Of a stretch of DNA of 64,000 bases, positions 28,401 to 43,400 are shown piece by piece (position 1 is the stretch's first letter; each line of letters begins with the position of its first letter). This DNA is from Holothuria scabra (taxonomy: Eukaryota; Echinodermata; Holothuroidea; Aspidochirotida; Holothuriidae): positions 26,310,087 through 26,374,086 of the forward strand of contig CM074195.1 in assembly GCA_037179385.1 (NCBI GenBank), given 5' to 3'. Below the pieces are notes generated by a model, which was not told the origin of the DNA, did no database searches, and worked only from the letters and a program-made list of their open reading frames with translations. The position numbers and the translations under genes were made by a program.

Positions 28401-31400
28401 CAATGAAAAACTCCTTGCTCAACACTTTGGGCATACTCTTGAAAAATTTTCCTAGCATTAAATGCTATGTGACTTTGTGGTGAGATTCTGAGCAAATGAA
28501 TCTCTCATTAAGAAAAAAAATACACCTGAAAAGTTGTTCACTTGTCTAGATATTTCTTTGACTTAAGCAAAAAAGAAAAGACAAAAATGAACAAAAAAAA
28601 GATTTCTGATGCACAACATGACGTGTATTGTACTTGTACATTTTCCGGCTTGACTCCAAAACTGATACTATTTTGTGATACTATTTTGTACTGAAAAACT
28701 AACAAAAAAATAAAATAATTAGGAATTAAACTTATCACTGCAAAGAGAGCTGTGAGTTTTATAATTTTGCAAAAATTACCATCATAGAATGACCTCAAGT
28801 ACAACATACTCGAGTCAATAACCAAGATATTATAAAACTCTACCAACTAAATGCAACCCCACTAAATGTAAGGTTCGAAACAGCGGGGCAACCTTTCCTT
28901 TTGCAATGCTGGATCATAATAGCTTTTTAGAGATTGTTTTCTAGCCACCAACCTTGTTCAGCTCCCTTTATTTCAAAACCACATTTTTCCAAAGCTTTTT
29001 CATATTCCTGTTGCCATGCCAACTCATTCTGTAGAATCATTGCTACTGTGTCTTTAACTCCTTGCAATGATTCATCCACAGTAACAGATTGAAGGAGCCG
29101 AATCTCCTCACGGAGATGGGCACATGTCCTTCCACTTGTTCCAAGACGTAACTGGAAAAAGAGAGCAAATTAGAGGGAGAACATTTATCACAAGTACATT
29201 ATGTAATTATTCTGACACTTGACACACTTTTTCTCTTTAATTTAACTTGATTTGTACCAAACTCCTACCTACAGGTATCAAAATTACAGGGATGTATGTA
29301 GGGTTGTTTGATTTAAATCATGTTGATTAAAATCATGATTTTAATTAAAATCTTCATGATTTAAATCAAGAAAATAAATCTGATTTAAATCAATTTATTT
29401 GATTTAAAGCAGTGATTTAAATCATGATTTAAAAAAAAAAACAAAAAAAAATCAACAACCCTGGCTATATGGAGTTGTATAATTAAGTTAACAAGAGTGT
29501 TGAAGGGTACTGCCACATGGTAATTTCCATAATAAGTCTCACATCCAATGGTTGAGAAGAAAGTTAAAAAGTTTTGATTTTTGTTTTTCAATTCTGATTT
29601 GAAACTGTTTTGAGCATAATCTAAATAAGTGCTTGGTCACAACCCAATTTCCTCACTGGTTACCCACACATGAAATGTATGTATGGTATGAGGACGACAG
29701 TGACAATTTGTCCTTGGTACGTGTAGAAAATCTCACATGTTTGGAAACTATTGGTTCATTTCATGAACCAATTCGATGTTACACTTTAAAGGGCCAAACC
29801 TCTCACCCCAAACTACAGTTTTGGAACCCGGGTACCGAAATTCTCAATTGGCTCAGCTCTTTGATTGACAGCTAATTCAAACAATGCAGAGTGCCAAAGC
29901 TTATATTACACAGTATGAATGGTAATGAGAGTGTTTTGATTAGTATGTAGAGTTTTGCTATACTCGCCCTTAAGCAATAAACTGAGATTGTGTCTGGATG
30001 AGGATGAATTTCAGACAATTGTGGGCGGGGCTTGGTTAGAAGAATTGGTACTGTTTGGGGTGAGAGAACAGGGCCTTTAAGTATTGGTGTAGAATTTGGT
30101 GCTACTTAAATAAATATTTTATGCTCATACTCATAAACATGTATGTTTCATACTCCACTGCAACCTGTTTACATATTCATAATGCTTCAATCATCCGTAC
30201 AAAACTGATAGTTAGCTCAACTGAGAAGCAACTTGTAGGACTATTCTTGCTTAGATCACTTTTTTGGGTGCACTATACAGTGAATATGCCAATTAAGACT
30301 TTCTCAAACAAGCTCAAGTTAACAAGATTTAGCACAAAGTATGACAGAAGAGCACACCAAGTTGCAAATAAGGTGCTCAGGTGAGGAAATGGAGTGAGGA
30401 TACATAGCACACTCATGGACTTCCTATACATGGACAGAGCATACTGCACCGTACATTGTCGCTACCGTAGTGTGTGAAAAAGGGCACCAAGATGGCTGTC
30501 TGCTATGGTTTTGTGTAAAAGCTTGGACTTGATCAAGTTTATCTCCATATTTTGCAAGAAAGTTGAATTATTTTTTAAAATATGACAAGGTAAGGTCAAA
30601 AGCACTTCACGTATTGCAGGAATATGATATTGTTTCCCATTCAAGTTAACTTTTGTTTAAAATATAATAGATTCGTTGCCAAATCAGACGATTTATAGCT
30701 TCACGGCGGCCATCTTGGTGCACCTTTTTTGTCCCAGTCGGTGGCGATCATCTACGCATAGGACATACACTTTACATGCTATGTCCGTGTTTATAAGTCC
30801 GTGACCACACTACATGTAAACATACAAACTCACCTCCAACTCCACAAGGTTGGCTTTCAGTGTCTTGACACTTGCTTTGGAATCCTTTTGACCTGCTTCT
30901 AAAGTTTTGACAGACTCTTTGAGATCTCTGACTTTATTTTTAGCTTCTGTCCTCTCATCTATCAATTGTTTCAAACAATCTGCTACCGTGTCATCACTAA
31001 CATCGTCTCCATCATCTTCAGGAACTTTGAAACCAGGAGCAGAGAAAGCAATCTGCGCTACTCTTGCTTTGAATCTTTCAAGCTTTTGAAAAAAAAAAGG
31101 AATACAGAAATAAGAGAAACATTTCCAGTATCACACACATTTCTATTTTGCCTGTTGGAATTGTGAAATGATCCTATATGATACTAATTTCCAAATATTG
31201 ATAATACCACCTATCTTCACTTTTCAAGAAGATAACTTTAAATATATATATATATATATATTACACTGCACTGTTGCTGCAGTTTCTGCGAACCAATTAT
31301 TGATCATGGCAATGAAATGATCCCTTATAACACTGATTTCCAAACACTGATAATACCGCATATCTTCACTTTCCAAGTAGATAACTTTCAAAAATACATA

Positions 31401-34400
31401 TCACATTGTGCTGTTGCTGCAGTTGCTGTGAACCAATTATTGATCATGGCCCTTCCAAACTGTCCCAGACAATTCCCATCCAGAAAGTCCACCTCCCCTC
31501 TTTCTCTACTATTTCCACCTCGAATAATTTCAGAATTTCTACAGGGTGTAGTGTCTGGTTGGAACCTACCAGGGTGTGCAGGAATTGTTCAACTGAGAAC
31601 TGTCCAGCAAAAAGCTAGTCAGGATTAACTGTCCCAATATAATTGTCACAAACCTAGATGACCTACATGCTAACAAATACCTTCGTGAAGAGATTAGACC
31701 CACCTCTCATTCAAAACATCTGTGCTACATATTAAAATGCTAACTCCATTGTTATAATACTCTGATGGTGACTGAGCCATTAAACTTCATCTAACTAAAT
31801 ACATGATGGTGATTATACTGACTACCTTAGAATATATAACGAATACATGGTGTATACTGTATCATCAGACTATGAGTAGAATCAAAGTAGTGTTCGACCG
31901 ATCATCTGTTAAGTAATCGGCATTGGGCCGATTATTCCATTATCGGTAAATAATTGGCATCGGTAAAATTCTGCCATTCAACCGATTATTACCACCGATT
32001 ATTTGCAAACTGGAAAAAGGGGCTAAAAATACTTGAAACTTGCTCTTAGTTTCGTTAAAATTCCCGTAAATACTCAATCCTTAAACTTCCCGCCAAAACG
32101 GGATGCACTGATAATCACAAACGTATAAATATTACCCCTCACATGGGAATGATCATTTGATATTTTTCGCTATAACCCGGTAGTGTTACATGAATTCAAT
32201 TTAGAATTGCATGTTCTTTGCTTTCTCGCAGAAAGCGCCGCGCCGCGTAAGTTGCTGTACAAACTGTTCTGCACAAAACACATAGTAAAGACTAGCTAGC
32301 TGCAGTGTTTTGCCTTTTCTCAAATCGCCAAGCTTTGCAAACATATCTATGCACATTTTGCACACTTAATAGCACCTATAATCTTGTGAAGTTCTGTGGT
32401 TATTATCTTGCATAAATTAAGCCATTCCCAGCATTCCTTCCGTAATGTGATTTACAGTAGGACTTCTGCAATGTTGTCAGACGACGTCATTGCAAGCAAA
32501 AACAATGATGCACGCGGTCTCGTGCAGCAAACTTCTTCGCACACGCATGCACTACACTTGCGTGCGTGTCCGTTTTTACCGCCAAACAAGGCATCATGTT
32601 TTGCTCGGTGACATCATATTTATACGATCCATTGCAAAATTTATATTGGCCCCTGTATCGTGATTGGTTCAATTGCATTGATCCTAGTCAGCCAATCACA
32701 ACTCGTGCCTTCGCCTATGTAATTTAGTGTGTGAAAATTCTCGGTCTTGAGACAAGTTTTCCCTTTGAGTTTGTGTTACGACGATCGCAACTTGTCATGC
32801 TTGTATAGCCGGCTAGCGAAGCCGGACGAGCCCCGTGCTAAATTCACCTTGAAACGGTATCACAAATCTCTGCGTACGTGGATTTTTCGGGGATCTGATT
32901 TACGTGCATTTCAGTTGCAGATTCTTTTTAAACAAGACATAAGTTTTGGACAAGAACTGCTAAAAATATACCGAGATATTTATATCCTAAAGGAACCATA
33001 ACATACGTTAATCGGGTGCAACTGTTTTGCTACACAGAACTGCAAAGATTGTCATGATTGTTCTACATGGGGTTCGTTAAAGTGGGAGAGTAGCTACAGT
33101 ACATTAATGCAACTACAATGCAGTACATTAAAAGAATGCAAATGTTCCGACATGATTGGGGGGATTAAAACTAGACAGAGCATGATGTTTGCCTTAGAAC
33201 TAAATTATTATAGCGCATGTGAACAATTCTACTGTTTTAACCTACAAAAAGATATACCGTTCGTGAAACGAACGAAACTGTTCCCACTATTTTCCACCCT
33301 GAACCGGTTATGGTATAACGATAATATGCACGAAGCAAGGGACGTGTACTGGAGAGACAAACCTGTGACTTCCCTCTATCTAATAATCGGTGATCGGTAT
33401 TCAGCATCGGGCCGATTGTTAAATTAAGTAATCGGTAATCGGGGAAGGGGAATCAATACCAGATCTTACCCTTTTTAATGCTTGATCCAGGTCAATTTTA
33501 GCTGCCTTCTCAGCTCTCTGTGAATCAAGGAAATTCTTCTTGGATTGATCTCTATCTGCCAGATATCTAGCTTGAAGCTGCACACATGATAGTAAAATAG
33601 AGATCAAAGGTGGAGAAGAAGTCTATCAATATTCTGCACCATGTAAAAGACAGGGAAGTTTCTCAGCACTAGTTACAAACTTTTAGAGATCTTAAGAAAG
33701 CAGTCACACCAGTTTGAACTGGTACTACCCATGCAAATGCTAGAGAGGGAAATGGTTTGCTTTGATCATTCAAAAAAGGCTGCATTCAAAAAATGGCCGC
33801 AATGGCAGAGGGAGAGGGCAGTTACCAGTCTCTCCCCCACCCCTTCACAAAAGTCAGAAACTTGATTACATTATTCAGGCAGAAATTTTGTCGCAGTTTC
33901 ATTCTGTGCTATTAAGGTCACCACAATCAATAAGAAAAGCAGTCATCATACTTCCATGCACAATCCACAGAACTTTTCTTCCCTTTGCTCCTATCCCTCC
34001 TCTCAACCTCTTTCTGTACAATTACTCACAAAGTTGTAATCTATCATTTATCCAGTTCTTCTAATGAGGTTGTTCATTTTAACCCTAGAATGTTCACTCA
34101 CCCTGCCCTCCCCCATATTAACCGCTGTTCCCTTCATAGCTACAGTACTTACATGGTTGTCATCTTCAACCCGTGTCTTCAATTTCTCTATTTCTTCTGC
34201 TTTAGCTGCTATATCTGCTGTCTGGTCAGCTATCTTTGCTTCCATTCCTTTCAGTCTCTAAAATAAAAACATGAAATAAAACAAAAAGAAACAATGATGA
34301 ATGACAATAATAACAATAAACCAACACAATTGATATTTAAGTTACATATTTTTTACTTCAAACAATAAGCATTTCAATATTCATTTGTTCAGTTTGCAAT

Positions 34401-37400
34401 AATTACAATTCCTTTAGGGGGTTAGGCACATGGCACATCCTCTAAATCATCCGGACAAGCAAACCAATCGCTCCTACAACACGTGTTCCAAAATTTGAGT
34501 TACCATGAAAATTTGGTGACATCAATCTTTCTTAATCCATGCATAACATAGGTAGGAATCTGAAGTGTGGTTTTGTGCAGTGGATTGTGTCTAAATTGTC
34601 TTTTCTGTGTACAAATTTTCATCTTAATCTCTTGTAAAGTAGGAATGAGACACCTATTTTTATTCAGGTGGGCTATTCACTTGGATTCATCATTAGTGTT
34701 GCATGCACATACTGAACAAAAAAAAAGGAACAAAAAAGGAACACTATAAACCTTTATGCATTCCATCCACAACTCCATGTGTTAATGATTGACGACTGTC
34801 TGAAATGGCTTATTGCAAAGATACAATTCTCACCCCCCATCCCTGTGGGCTGAAAGTAGAATATGCCCATGGTATTTCCCACCTGCCATAAAAGGCAACT
34901 TTAAAAGGGAAGGACAGGATCTGTCTCCAAAACCAAATTCAAACAATGCCTAAAACTTTTTTTTCAAACTTGAACTTTCTACCTAATTGACAGTATATGA
35001 CAAATCTGTGTTGATGCAACATTAAATCATCTAACTAAAACTCTTATATGATGTTCTACCACAATTTCCATGTACAATAAGGCCATACTATTTCACTATA
35101 ACACATACTCATCCCTACCCCCCACTCCTCCTCATAAAAAATGCTGGAGAGAAACTATCAGCAAAAAAAATTAATAAATAAATATTTAATCTTAATCTTT
35201 GGTAAAATGAGCACATAATTCTTTCATTTACATGTTATGTTAGTAACAACTCACATCATATAAAGTAAAAAGAATACAGACATTCACCCTCAAGACAACA
35301 AATTCTCCAATATTAAAAGTTGACAGAGTAGAAGCAACATATGATACAACTGTGATTAAGTTTTACAAATGTGAGATAAGTAAAGATGAAATTCCATACA
35401 GGCATTTTTGTGTGTGCACTGATCATTATAGTAGTGTCTTTCAACCCAAACCATGTATCATATGTTTAATTAAGTGACATAAAAAAAGAGACACACCATA
35501 CGCAAACAATGACATTGGACTTGACTTTTTGTTACTTAAAACAAGATAAAAAAGAAAGTGAAACAACATCCAAAACAGGAAGCAATTACAGAAGGTACAG
35601 TATTACTCATATGATATTTAGACTACAATGAATTTTATATTTCAAGTTGCAAGCTATAAGGATAAGTTTATTTAGCTGCAAGCATTTTCTGTTTTAGGCA
35701 TAGCAGGGGAAGGGAGGGGGAGGGGATAAAAAACCATGAACTGCAAAAGAGACTGTAAGATATATATTAAACTGACAATCTAAGAGGAGAAGTTTGCATT
35801 CCAGTGGCAATGAAGTAAGGGTGTGTTAGCAGTGGGACAATCTCAATTGGACCACAGTGCCACCTATCAAAGACATACTGCAGTGTTTTGCTGTAAATGG
35901 GACAGTCCACTTATGAAACAGGTGGGGTTAGTGGTGGTGAAATAGGTTATCATAACCTCCCACATTTGCTCAGAGCAGAAATAATTGAAAACAGGTCAAA
36001 TGCACACAAATTTCTGCATTCATGTACAACAATATAAGTGACAACAAATTGATTTTCAAATTATCTAAGTTAAATTACAAAACGATGTGGGCAAGTACAA
36101 GCAACATGCTTGAGTCCAAAGGTAAAATTAAGACTAAGTAACAAAGGAGCTACATTCAGTTTCATATTTACTGGTTCTTTACATACTTTGTGGGACAAAG
36201 TGTACTTTGCTTTAAGAGTAGAAAACAACCAATGAAGCTACACACACATTACTAAGTGCACCTGCCTGCACATAACCCCCGGTCTAACTCCTAAATTTGT
36301 TTTGTTATGAGCACAAAGGAATTGTAACATATTATATTTGTTAGGACACACCCCATACCACACTTCCACAGAATGAAGGCCAGACAAGGTAAAGAGTTGA
36401 CTTAGCTGCAACTTTGCAATTGATAAAGGGAGTTAAGACAACTTAATTGCTTTTAGAATTACTGTGATTAAAAGATTGTTCCAGATTAGGAGCATTTATG
36501 GTACTAGATTGCAGCTGTGGTCATAGCCCGTCCCCCAGGGTACACAGGTCTTTTCTACAGACTCCCACTTTCCTCCTATTACATGCAATTTGCCATCACA
36601 ATTACTTGCACCTCCCACCTTAGTGAGGGTCCCTCTTGCAAATAAATTTATGAGCTATTTTTTCTTTTTTTTTTTGCTTTTATAGCTTTAGACACTAACA
36701 TACTAAAAGAGTTATATTTTCTATCAGATTTAAAAGAGGCTTAAATGAAATGAAAGGCGATGGAAATAGGGTACAAGGTGTGTGTGTGTGGGGGGGGGGG
36801 GGGTGGTTGTAGATCTTAACAATTTGGACTTACTCTCTGGTGTGATATAATATCCCTTTCACGTTTGTTGAAATGCTCTCTTAGGTCCTTGATTTCTTTA
36901 GCAATTTGTTCAGACTAAAGAAAGAGAGAAAGTACAAGACCGAAATGCAGAAAAGAAACAATACCACCATACATAAACAGGTTAGTCAAGCAAACAGACA
37001 CACAGATGAGGATGTGTTAGGAAAGCTTGCTGAAAATTTCAGAGACACTTTTTGTTAGCTGACAAGAAAAAATTTCAGAAGTCTCAGACAAAATGACACA
37101 CTTCTGTAACACTGTGAAACACAGAAAATGCAACAGTTAATTTTAGAGCAGACACAGCAAAGCTCAAAGAAAAAAAAAGACATTGGTCAGCAAAACTGGA
37201 CAGAAAGGTTAATCAGCTGTTTAGGATTTGGTCAACTTGACCAACTTACACTCTTCAATGAAACAACTTCTTTGCTTTTAGATGCAAGCTCCTCTTCCTG
37301 TTTTTTAGCTTCTTTTACTCTAGTAAACTATTGGCAGGCAAATAAATTGATGAAATATTAAAAAGAAATCAGCACTTCAATACTTCAATATCCTAAAATT

Positions 37401-40400
37401 ATCAGGTGTTATGTTTCAACAAATATTTACAGCAGAATAATTTGCTAAATTCAACTTGTGAAAAGCTCAAACCAGACTTAATCAAGGTATTACTACATAA
37501 CTTACAAAATCATTGCAAGGAATCAAATTCATGTTCTTCGAAACAATATTTTCTTCTTTTTCTTTCAGCTACTGCATGAATCTTAACACATTTTCTTCAC
37601 ACATCACACATTTCTGAAACATATTTTAAACACAAACTCTCATTCTACATTCCATGTTAAGTTCAAAAAAAGTCCAACCAAACCCCAGAGTTGCTGGTTC
37701 TTAATTCTTGTACAATTTTAAGTTGTTACTTGATACATTTGTATCAAGCAAACTAGATTATGAATACAACCATGAGGTAACCATGAGTCGAGGACATTCA
37801 AAAAATTTTAAAAATAAAAATATACCAGTATATTTGCTCAAATACCTCACAGTTTACAATTTATAAGATATGTTCTGCATATTCTGTGACTTGTTAGGTT
37901 GATGAGGTTCTACAGCTCAGTTTCTAGCTAATTGCTTTAATTCAGGCTGGCCACTGCCTTTTTTTCCTACTGTTTCATATTAGCTTGTTTGTTCAATTCC
38001 ACTGCTTATGCTGAGCACCAAGCACAATGCAGTAGGTTCCATTTTTTAAGTCTTCAGTATAACCATGCTAGGAATCAGACTCGGGACCTTCCAGTCTCAG
38101 GTCAGGTGCTCAAACCACTTGACTGTGCAGTCAATTTTGTGTCTAACATTCTTTCAGATTAGTGCAAAGATCCTACTTCCAAAATTAAGAAAAATGTCTT
38201 TCAATCTGTTCATTTTCAAAGACAAATCATAGCATTATCTGTAACAATCTTCTTTTCTGTATTTTCAACTAATTTATTATTTTCATGGTTTAAGAAAGCT
38301 TTCCTTAACCCATTTCCCATTTTTGGAAGATATTGTAAAATCATAAGATCAGTAAATTCCAGCAAATGAAATACAGTGCTGACATAAATTTCCTTGTAAA
38401 GAGTGGGCAAGTTTAAATCTCTGCACAAAAAATAACAGATAAATGACATTTGAAAAGAAATTTTTCCAGCTGAGGAATGTTAATCTAACAACCACATTAA
38501 ACTAGCCAGGAGATTTATTACCTTTACACTTGAACAAATTTTAACAAATAAATGAAAGCTTAATTCAATAGCCTTTCTTCATTTTTTTTCTGATTTGGGG
38601 TCAATTGATCTATCAGATAACTGCACATCCATACATAATGTAACAGGACTGATGCTGTACGGTGATTAAACATAAACTCAATTGCAACTAAAAACCTTAA
38701 AGCATATTAGAAAAAAAATTCCACCATGTTTCCTTTTTGTAACATACCTTTGCAGACATGGCAGACAAAGAAACTTCCCTGTCTCTAAGCTGGTTCTTCA
38801 GGAGAGTGACCTCTCCTTTCGTTCTCTTGTTAATCGCCTCTTTATTTGACAAATCTCTCTGCAGGTTAGTTACTAGAGTATTGCTAGTTGTCCTTTCCTT
38901 TTTGACCCTCTCTAAGTCTTGCTTCAGGGTTGTAAGCTCACGATCTCTTTGATTTAACAGGTTGCGTAGATTTCCAACATTTTCCATTGGATCAGAACTT
39001 TCCAGTCTCATTTTTGACATCTGAGGTCAAAGAAAGATAGCACGTTTTTCAAATATGACCTATAGGTTGGACTCAAATGAAGCCACTTCTGTGACACATA
39101 TTCTGAGGTGATAAAATATTTCATAATTTCTCTTTCACATGTATATCAAAATGTAACTGTTCATATATTTTCATCGAGAAATTTTTTAATTAGACAAAAT
39201 TTTCAAAAGATCAAGAGACCTAACTTCATTTTACATGAACTCCCAAAAATGCTTTCTATTTTGAATGCTTTCTTTTTTGAATTTCTATTTCACAGTATTA
39301 CCAATGCAATTGTAGATAAAGTTCAACCATACTAAAAGCCTACCTGTTCTTTGAGAGCGTTGATCTCCAATGCTTTGAGCTGGGCATTTTTTTCAAGCTC
39401 CATGATCTTTAATTGCACTTTACTATCCCCAGGGTTCATCTTGTTGGCTTTTTGGAGTTCAGCATTTAACTGTTCCATTTCATCACGAAGTTGGGATATG
39501 ACTCCATCTTTACGAACTGACTCAGCTTCAAAGACAGCCAGACGATTTATTTCATCCCCCATTCGGAGAATTTTTTGCTCCTGATAGAAAAAGAACAAGG
39601 CAATCCACTAGAATTAATAACTAGAACAGCAATGCTGTAACTGTTGTGAAGCTCACACAACCTGTTTAATCTGTTAAAAACAGGAACTCAAAGTCCAACC
39701 AAATTTTATTTGCTATCTGTTTCCTAAACCTCTTTACATTACAAAATTAAATGCAAAAAGTAAAGAATAGTGAAGACAAAATATTTATGATTTATCATGT
39801 AGATCTACATCTGATTTAGTTTTATGGTAGATCTAAATATCACTGTGTATTTTCTCAAATCATGAGAGCCTGGACTGTGTATTTGTAAAGACATTAGGCA
39901 GTAAGATAAAATTTATAATTTATGTATGGTGTGCCTGTCAACTGCTCAGGTATTGCAAAGTAGATTCGGTTGCACCTACAAATCCACAAGTAAACACTGC
40001 ATGGCTCTGTACTGTTCAAAATAAAACACAGAGACTCAGAAGTTCATACTGTACTGTGCTTATTGAATTCAAACAGTTATGTTGGTATTGCTTGGCTTGG
40101 CCAGTTCATGATACTGTAAATTGCACAGATCTCCACAACCTGATAAGTTACAACAGGGTCTGTTGTAACCCCCTGGTTACAGCTTATTCTCTCCACACTA
40201 GCTGACCAAAGCTGATCATGAGACCACATACACAAGCACACAGTGACAGCACTGTGAATGCATTGTTCAACCAGCTGTAACATAAAGAACCAGGTTAAAT
40301 AGCCTGCATTATGTGCAAGATAAGGACTGAACACACAACCAAGCACACTGCTATTAGTGCAATAAATAAACAACTAACCACACAGCAGGCAAAATGAACT

Positions 40401-43400
40401 CAGTCCTAAAACATCAGCTTTAAAACACAACTTAAATTTCCTATATTAGAGTGCAAGTAGATAGGTATGAAAGCTCTCTTCCAAAGCAATCATACACCAA
40501 AATTTCAGCCCAAAATCTCCAAAAATGAGGAAGAAGAAGACTTTTGTTAAAAAGTTGAAGCCATCTGCCCCATTTGATAACCTCACACATGTTTACATGT
40601 GTGAGCTAGTAACCATTTCTGCCATTAAAAATATAGCTAGGCAGAGAAATAAAAGTGGTCAAACTGACATGAACTCTGTACTTCTTAGTACCTAAGAGAG
40701 ATAAAAAAAATGTGTTTGAATTAATCAAACAGTAGATATTCATGAACCAATCATTCCAAAAATCTCTGCTACATATTCTATACTAAAACTCCTGTAAGTG
40801 GTACTCAAAAGTCAGCCTATACTACAAAGAAATGCCAGCAATGCCAGTATAAAGTAATGGATAGAATCAATCAAGTTTTTCATAGCATCTGGTTCAGTTA
40901 TACAACAAGCCCTTTGTGTTCACTGTTATTATTGAAAATAGTATCAAATTAATGCCAACTGACAGCATGTGACTGCAATTGCTTGAGAAGGCTTAAAAAC
41001 TGCATGCTAATATTATGTTTTTTTAGTATGTAATGTTACAGAATGACTTTCAACATACCACAAACTCCCCGAAAAAACATCTTAAGACTGAGTTACAATA
41101 TTTTGGCACCATAACTTTGGCAATCAACATGGGTAGCATTTCCAGTAGAGTGGGGGCAAATTGAGAATGTCCTTCCCCAAATATTTACACTGCAGGCTGT
41201 TGGATTTCAAAAATCATGGGAACCCATTTGCGGGTTCCGTCATTTTTCACCATGGTAACCCATGGTAACCCACTTTTCGGGTTCTGTTGAAAAATCATGG
41301 GGACCCATTCTGTGCATATTGAAAGTGAAGCTGGTCTTTTACAGGGGTTTAAGGGTTGGGTGTTCGTTTGGAAATTTTCCACTCTCAAGCTACTCTGGGT
41401 ACTAACAATTTTCAAATACCTAAGTCTGTGAATCAAAACTTTTGTATTAAAATGAAGCTGCAGTTACTGAACACCTGCAATTACATTTATATAAAATTTA
41501 AGAAGTACACGTAGTGATGCTGATCAAGAACAGGTTTGCAATTTTTCTATGAACCACCGCCTAACCTTGTTAACCTTCATAATTGTCACACTATAAAATT
41601 TAATAAACCAAAGCACTGTTTTGTGTATCGAAAGAAATTTAGTTTTGCAGTGTTCTTCATTGTGTAGTTTATTTTTCAAGAAAAATAACATAGCAGGCCT
41701 CTTGTGCTGACAGACACTTCTCAATCACCCTCGATCACTCCCCTGCATTGGATTAACTGAATAAATCGGACTGTTCATCATTGCCAACCAGTGAGATGAT
41801 ACATGCCTTCCACTTAAACTCAGTTGAAGCACTGGATATGCATGCACGTAGATACCATCATTACATCTAAACCCCCCACTCCCCCCCCCCAAAAAAACGG
41901 AACTCAGGCGATTCTCATCGGATTTCTGCAAAAAGTTATCCAGCTCAAAATACATGTAACTTTTGAGCTAGCCTAGCCTAGGCCCATAGAAATTAGGATG
42001 GACCTTAATTATTCTCCAAAAGACCAAAACCATGTCAAAGGAATACTTGTATAGAGATACACAAACATTTTACCATGTATAATGATGGCATATCACCCCT
42101 TAAATTATCAAAATCCTTCAAAGTTACGATCCAAAAAGGAGAAGCAACTTACTGAAAATGGGCAAAATTTTCTCGTTATAGGCTGCAATTTGCATATGGA
42201 ATAGTGTGTTAGGATAAGTCACTCATACACAAAAGACTCCCACATGAAAATTTCCGGAATTTTACTATGCTTGAAATGAAATTTTGTCGAATTTTAAATA
42301 GTTAAAAACTGAAATTTGAGATATTTCATGGGAATATCTGTGGCTATGACCTTTAATACTTATCTCTTTAAACTAATCCTTGGCTAGGCCTAGGCCTACA
42401 TACACTTGTGTAGGTACCGTAAGCATCTGAAAATGACCACTTTTTGAGAGTTTTAATCTGACCAGACTCAGATTTTTTAATCTTTTGGATGCTGATTCCA
42501 TGGTTTTTGTAAAGTTGGCTGTGGGACCCTAATCGTATACGTACGTATAACTGGTATAACGTAAAGACTAGGCATGATGGTGCTGCCTGCCAATGCCCCG
42601 TAAAAGTGAATGTGTTTGCATTGCTAGCTAGCTAGCTAAGCTCACGGCTGCGTGAATCGGGAAATTCCCAGTATCACTGCAGTACCAACCAAAGAGCATA
42701 CTTCAAACTGCCAAAATACAACACTTCTTCGCAATGAAGAGCTCCTAAATTTGTATTTGATCCCATTCACCTATCTTCCTTGTTTTAGGTAACAGTTTGT
42801 TCCCCTAACGCTAGACAATTTGCCAGCCAAATCAAGATAAAATTTCTGGATAAAACGGAAAATGCCAGTCCCTTGATTATTAAGAAAGAAAGACAGCACA
42901 TTTTGAGGTATGTGATCTGATTATCCCCCAGTCACTCACCAGTACCGCGGTATCGGCTTTTGTTATGCTAGCGTAGCAGTACATACCAAAATGACTACAG
43001 ATAAATCCGCAACGACATTTTGTGTTGCAAAACATTTTTTGTCACAGGTTTTAGGTTACGTAAAGGTATGCTGTTCACACTGTGCTAGAACAGATGTACA
43101 GATATGAATGGGGATTGACACTAGTAACGAGTTTGTTTGCTACGTACAGTTGCGCTGGTCTACACTGCAGGTAAGATAGTCCAGTTTAGGCCTTGCGTAG
43201 TGCTTCGTATCGCACAACAAAAAACTTTATCAGGATTGACATAGGCCTCCATCTTCATTTGTGAAAAATCTTAGTAGTGTAAAAACTCATAAAAGTTGAA
43301 AAGATACACATGTCAGGTAATTTCCCAACTCAGACATTTCAAGATGAAATGTTTGGAGTTGGGATTTTTTTGTGGTAACCGATTTTTCGGTTCCGTGATT

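Larger units (their letters stand above)
34258..36833. other. FHAD1 intron between exons 8 and 9
   Basis: About 2.6 kb, AT-rich. It holds a copy of dispersed repeat C (about 34840-34915) and, near the right end, a GT repeat followed by 14 G (36779-36803). No gene or other element ends recognised. Confidence 0.45.
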
